Source of the DNA: Bacteroidota bacterium
GTDB taxonomy: Bacteria; Bacteroidota; Bacteroidia; Chitinophagales; UBA2359
Length of the DNA: 7,683 bases
Assembly (NCBI GenBank): GCA_020631675.1
Contig: JAHDGT010000208.1
Coordinates: 1-7,683, forward strand
Reading direction: 5' to 3'
Positions 5,874-7,683 of the stretch are shown piece by piece. A program made the translations under genes and the position numbers. Each line of letters starts with the position of its first letter. Position 1 is the stretch's first letter. The notes under the pieces were generated by a model. The model was not told the origin of the DNA, did no database searches, and worked only from the letters and a program-made list of their open reading frames with translations.

Positions 5874-6131
5874 TTATTTTTTGGAGAATTTCGCGTACTT
5901 CTGCTTGAACTTCTCGATACGACCTGCTGTATCTACTAATTTCATCTGACCAGTGAAGAATGGGTGTGATGCGCTAGAGATCTCCACTTTGATCAATGGA
6001 TACTCATTGCCATCTTCCCAAACGATGGTTTCTTTTGAATTCGCAGCTGACTTGCTTAAGAAAGCATGGTCACAAGAGATGTCTTTGAAGACAACCGTAC
6101 GGTATTCTTTAGGATGTATATCAGTCTTCAT
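5874..6131 (-). CDS. rpmE2: 50S ribosomal protein L31, type B
   Basis: An 85-residue ribosomal protein of the large subunit, type B (zinc-free) L31. The start MKTDIHPKEYRTVVF at 6131 is the universal N-terminus of the family. An in-frame ATG at 6170 would add 13 residues foreign to L31 and overlaps the promoter box, so it is rejected. Further family marks are SCDHAFLSKSAANS, WEDGNEYPLIKVEISSASHPFFTG and a basic tail, FKQKYAKFSKK. The CxxC zinc pairs of type A L31 are absent; there is one Cys. In many bacteria zinc-free L31 paralogues are induced when zinc is short, but in Bacteroidota the type B form is often the ordinary one, so zinc control should not be assumed, and no Zur-like palindrome stands out. 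The gene has a good promoter, and a hairpin and terminator follow. Confidence 0.97.
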   Translation of the reverse strand: MKTDIHPKEYRTVVFKDISCDHAFLSKSAANSKETIVWEDGNEYPLIKVEISSASHPFFTGQMKLVDTAGRIEKFKQKYAKFSKK

Positions 6132-6167
6132 TTCCTTGAATTTTCTATTATTTCTCTGAATGGCCCG

Positions 6168-6200
6168 CAAAGATAAGGCTTTTTATGAATTATGCACAAA
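6168..6200 (-). promoter_or_regulatory. Bacteroidetes-type promoter of rpmE2
   Basis: The minus strand has TATCTTTG (6168-6175), a perfect match to the -7 consensus TAnnTTTG, 36 nt before the rpmE2 ATG. A TTTG at 6197-6200, 21 nt upstream of it, fits the -33 element. This is the best promoter in the window. Confidence 0.75.
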
Positions 6201-6331
6201 AATACTGCTTTTACAATTTCGTAACACCCAACTATGGAACTATTTGCCGCGTTTTGGTATTTTTAGAGCATGTGTAACTGATTGAATGCATTCATCAAAC
6301 AATTTAAAATACATCATTAAACAGCCGTATC

Positions 6332-6805
6332 ATGGCATTCCAATGGCGAACCCTTAATGGGCAACAGATCGATGACATCAAGTTAGCAGTGAAAACTGCC
6401 ATCTTGCGGGAAACCGCTTTGGGGCATAAGCTCAAAGTATGTATCGGTACCGATTCTCAAACACGAGGCAAAGTTACCGATTTTGCTACCGTGATCGTTT
6501 TCTTAAGAGAAAAGAAAGGTGGCTTCATGTTCATTCACAATGAAAAAACAGAACAGCCCATGAGCTTGAAAGAGCGTATGTTGCTAGAAGTCGCCAAAAG
6601 TATAGACATCGCCTATCAATTGTGTGATCTATTAGATACCTACAATGTAGAGCTAGAAGTTCACGCCGATATCAATACCGATCCAAGCTTCCGCTCTAAT
6701 AAAGCTTTGAATGAAGCCATGGGGTATATACTCAGCATGGGCTTTGTCTTCAAAGCCAAGCCAGATGCTTTCGCCAGTTCTTCTTGTGCGGATAAAATGG
6801 TATAG
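6332..6805 (+). CDS. YkuK-type RNase H-like protein (DUF458 family)
   Basis: A 157-residue protein of the YkuK/DUF458 family, which is predicted to have a ribonuclease H-like fold; its substrate is not established. Visible blocks are CIGTDSQTRG (residues 37-46), a first strand with an acidic residue like RNase H; ERMLLEVAKS (81-90); EVHADINTDPSFRSN (109-123); and KPDAFASSSCADK near the end. D41, E86, D113 and D154 (or D145) could form the DEDD metal site, but this assignment is by eye. Length is close to Bacillus YkuK. The ATG at 6332 gives MAFQWRTLNG; no earlier in-frame start is convincing. The gene is divergent from rpmE2 across a 200-bp gap, and I find no clear promoter for it there. It is followed closely by a strong terminator, so it appears monocistronic. 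Confidence 0.88.
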   Translation: MAFQWRTLNGQQIDDIKLAVKTAILRETALGHKLKVCIGTDSQTRGKVTDFATVIVFLREKKGGFMFIHNEKTEQPMSLKERMLLEVAKSIDIAYQLCDLLDTYNVELEVHADINTDPSFRSNKALNEAMGYILSMGFVFKAKPDAFASSSCADKMV

Positions 6806-6832
6806 GCATCCTAGCTCGACCAATAATACTAC

Positions 6833-6865
6833 AGGCGGATCGATGAACATCGATCCGCCTTTTTT
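6833..6865 (+). terminator. Strong intrinsic terminator after the ykuK-like gene
   Basis: A 12-13-bp perfect stem (AGGCGGATCGATG at 6833-6845 with its complement at 6848-6860), a tight loop of 2-4 nt around GAAC, and a run of T through 6865. It lies 28 bp after the stop codon and isolates the ykuK-like gene from the downstream lipoprotein. Confidence 0.93.
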
Positions 6866-6942
6866 GTGGCAGTGTGTTTAGGTACACTTCTTGCTATATT
6901 GTCAGCGAATTTCAACTTTCACTAATTAACCTTCCCTATCCC

Positions 6943-7506
6943 ATGGGTAATTTAAAGTCAATTTCCTTTTTTCAAGCATTCTTGTTCATCGCTGTGATCA
7001 GTATAGGACTAAGTTTTAGTGCTTGTAATAATTCCGCTTCAACAGATTCAGATTCAGCTGCCACTGGTACTACAACCACAGCAAAAACTGAAAATGCGGG
7101 CAATGAAGCTTTTGATCGGGCAAAAGCAGCAGAAAACGCAGCTCCTGTTCGTCGCGATAGAGAATACGTTCCTACGGTTCCTCCTGAAGTGGCCGAGAAA
7201 AACAAGAAAGAAGCCAGTAACGTCATGTTACAAGCCATGCTCAATAAAACGCTGGAGTATTCCACCACTGCTAAATGTGAAATGGCGTGCCGCTCTATTT
7301 CCGAAGATGAGGTGAAAGCCATACTCACAAACGGTAAGATCAGCTTTGAAAAAAGCCAACCCACCAAAACCCCTTGTCCGTTCTTCGCCGTAGAAGGCAC
7401 AACAGCAGATGGGCAATCACTAAGCATCACCTACGCCATGTGCAAATCAACAACAGTGGTTGAAAAAGCATCAGTCATCGGCAATACTAAAAAATGTGAT
7501 TGCTAA
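6943..7506 (+). CDS. Cys-rich lipoprotein with DUF4258-like C-terminal domain
   Basis: A 187-residue predicted lipoprotein. The ATG at 6943 is preferred over the in-frame ATG at 6874, because it puts a standard signal sequence first: a short basic start, a hydrophobic stretch (about 8-24) and the lipobox FSAC with Cys at 28. Residues 29-110 are Ser/Thr/Ala-rich, then charged, a likely linker. Residues about 110-187 resemble DUF4258: KCEMACRSISEDEVKAIL, then an NGKI turn, a CPFFAVEG strand, DGQSLSITYA and a VVEKASVIG strand, ending CDC. Six Cys (112, 116, 145, 167, 185, 187) lie in this domain, a pattern I associate with secreted Bacteroidota members of the family. They could form disulfides or bind metal. 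DUF4258 has no firm function; a likeness to small RelE/ParE-type folds has been suggested for related domains, but a lipid-anchored form is unlikely to be an intracellular toxin. The gene stands alone between a terminator and a long inverted repeat. Confidence 0.82.
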   Translation: MGNLKSISFFQAFLFIAVISIGLSFSACNNSASTDSDSAATGTTTTAKTENAGNEAFDRAKAAENAAPVRRDREYVPTVPPEVAEKNKKEASNVMLQAMLNKTLEYSTTAKCEMACRSISEDEVKAILTNGKISFEKSQPTKTPCPFFAVEGTTADGQSLSITYAMCKSTTVVEKASVIGNTKKCDC

Positions 7507-7534
7507 TTATATTATAGGGCGCATCCCCGCAATA

Positions 7535-7594
7535 AAAAGGCGGTATCAGGATTGTTTTTCCGATTTTTGAAAAACAATCCTGATACCGCCTTTT
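7535..7594. terminator. 26-bp perfect inverted repeat, likely bidirectional terminator
   Basis: The arms 7535-7560 and 7569-7594 are perfectly complementary over 26 bp with an 8-nt loop (7561-7568). The outer AAAA/TTTT ends give a short T tract in both directions. It begins 29 bp after the lipoprotein stop and would terminate that transcript and any convergent one. The stem is much longer than needed for a terminator, and it ends 11 bp before repeat copy 2, so a mobile or repeat-derived origin is possible. Confidence 0.8.
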
Positions 7595-7604
7595 CACTTC
7601 GGGT

Positions 7605-7683
7605 ACCGGGCTATCCATTAAAATTCACCCGCTGCCTGCTGCTGTCTGGCAGGCATAGCGGTGTCTTCCTCTGATCAGCCCCG
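7605..7683 (-). repeat. Dispersed hairpin repeat, copy 2 (cut by window edge)
   Basis: The reverse complement of this segment matches 804-882 with 4 mismatches in 79 bp; the differing bases here include 7646 and 7628. Similarity stops at 7605 on one side. On the other it continues to the last base, so the element extends past the window; the left arm of its hairpin would lie beyond 7683. Confidence 0.85.

Noticed and set aside
6132..6170. Extended L31 starting at 6170
   Set aside because: The extra 13 residues are unlike L31, and the start falls inside the perfect -7 box of the gene.
6972..7430. Minus-strand reading frame of 152 codons
   Set aside because: It is antisense to the lipoprotein gene, which has a signal sequence, lipobox and a recognisable domain in the plus frame.
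1..7683. A new defence, mobile or biosynthetic gene system
   Set aside because: All nine genes are single-family housekeeping or envelope proteins with ordinary spacing; no integrase, transposase, nuclease-helicase set or toxin-antitoxin pair is visible.

Overview
The window looks like ordinary chromosome, or a short contig, from a member of the Bacteroidota, possibly a Chitinophaga-like lineage; the rank below phylum is a guess. The evidence is the Bacteroidetes-type -7 promoter box (TAnnTTTG and TAnnTTCG forms) upstream of several genes, weak or absent Shine-Dalgarno sequences, a type B ribosomal protein L31, the alternative 'GlmU family' protein typical of this phylum, an FbaB-type class I aldolase, and two lipoproteins with a lipobox Cys.

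Layout. Positions 57-6131 are read on the minus strand. In the order of transcription, from high to low coordinates, the genes are: rpmE2 (L31 type B); a GlmU-like sugar-1-phosphate nucleotidyltransferase/acyltransferase; an NlpC/P60 endopeptidase starting 5 nt after it; a class I fructose-bisphosphate aldolase; accD (acetyl-CoA carboxylase carboxyltransferase beta subunit); a thiol peroxiredoxin; and a lipoprotein built of MORN-like (YwqK-type) repeats. Positions 6332-7506 are read on the plus strand: a YkuK-type RNase H-like protein, a strong terminator, and a Cys-rich lipoprotein with a DUF4258-like C-terminal domain. Clear intrinsic terminators follow the aldolase, rpmE2 and the ykuK-like gene. 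A 26-bp perfect inverted repeat follows the last lipoprotein.

How the genes work together. Most look like separately promoted housekeeping genes: glycolysis/gluconeogenesis, fatty-acid synthesis, peroxide defence and translation. The one tight cluster is GlmU-like plus NlpC/P60, which plausibly pairs UDP-sugar or cell-wall precursor synthesis with peptidoglycan peptide cleavage. It sits behind rpmE2 and may depend partly on read-through of the rpmE2 terminator. A run of three tandem 8-bp repeats lies between that terminator and the GlmU-like start codon.

Non-coding structure. The most notable signal is a dispersed repeat of at least 79 bp, present twice in opposite orientation (about 771-882 and 7605-7683) at about 95% identity. 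The first copy folds into a long hairpin. The second is cut by the window edge, as expected if this is a contig broken at a multicopy repeat. I see no phage genes, transposase, CRISPR array, rRNA or tRNA, and no convincing new multi-gene defence or biosynthetic system.
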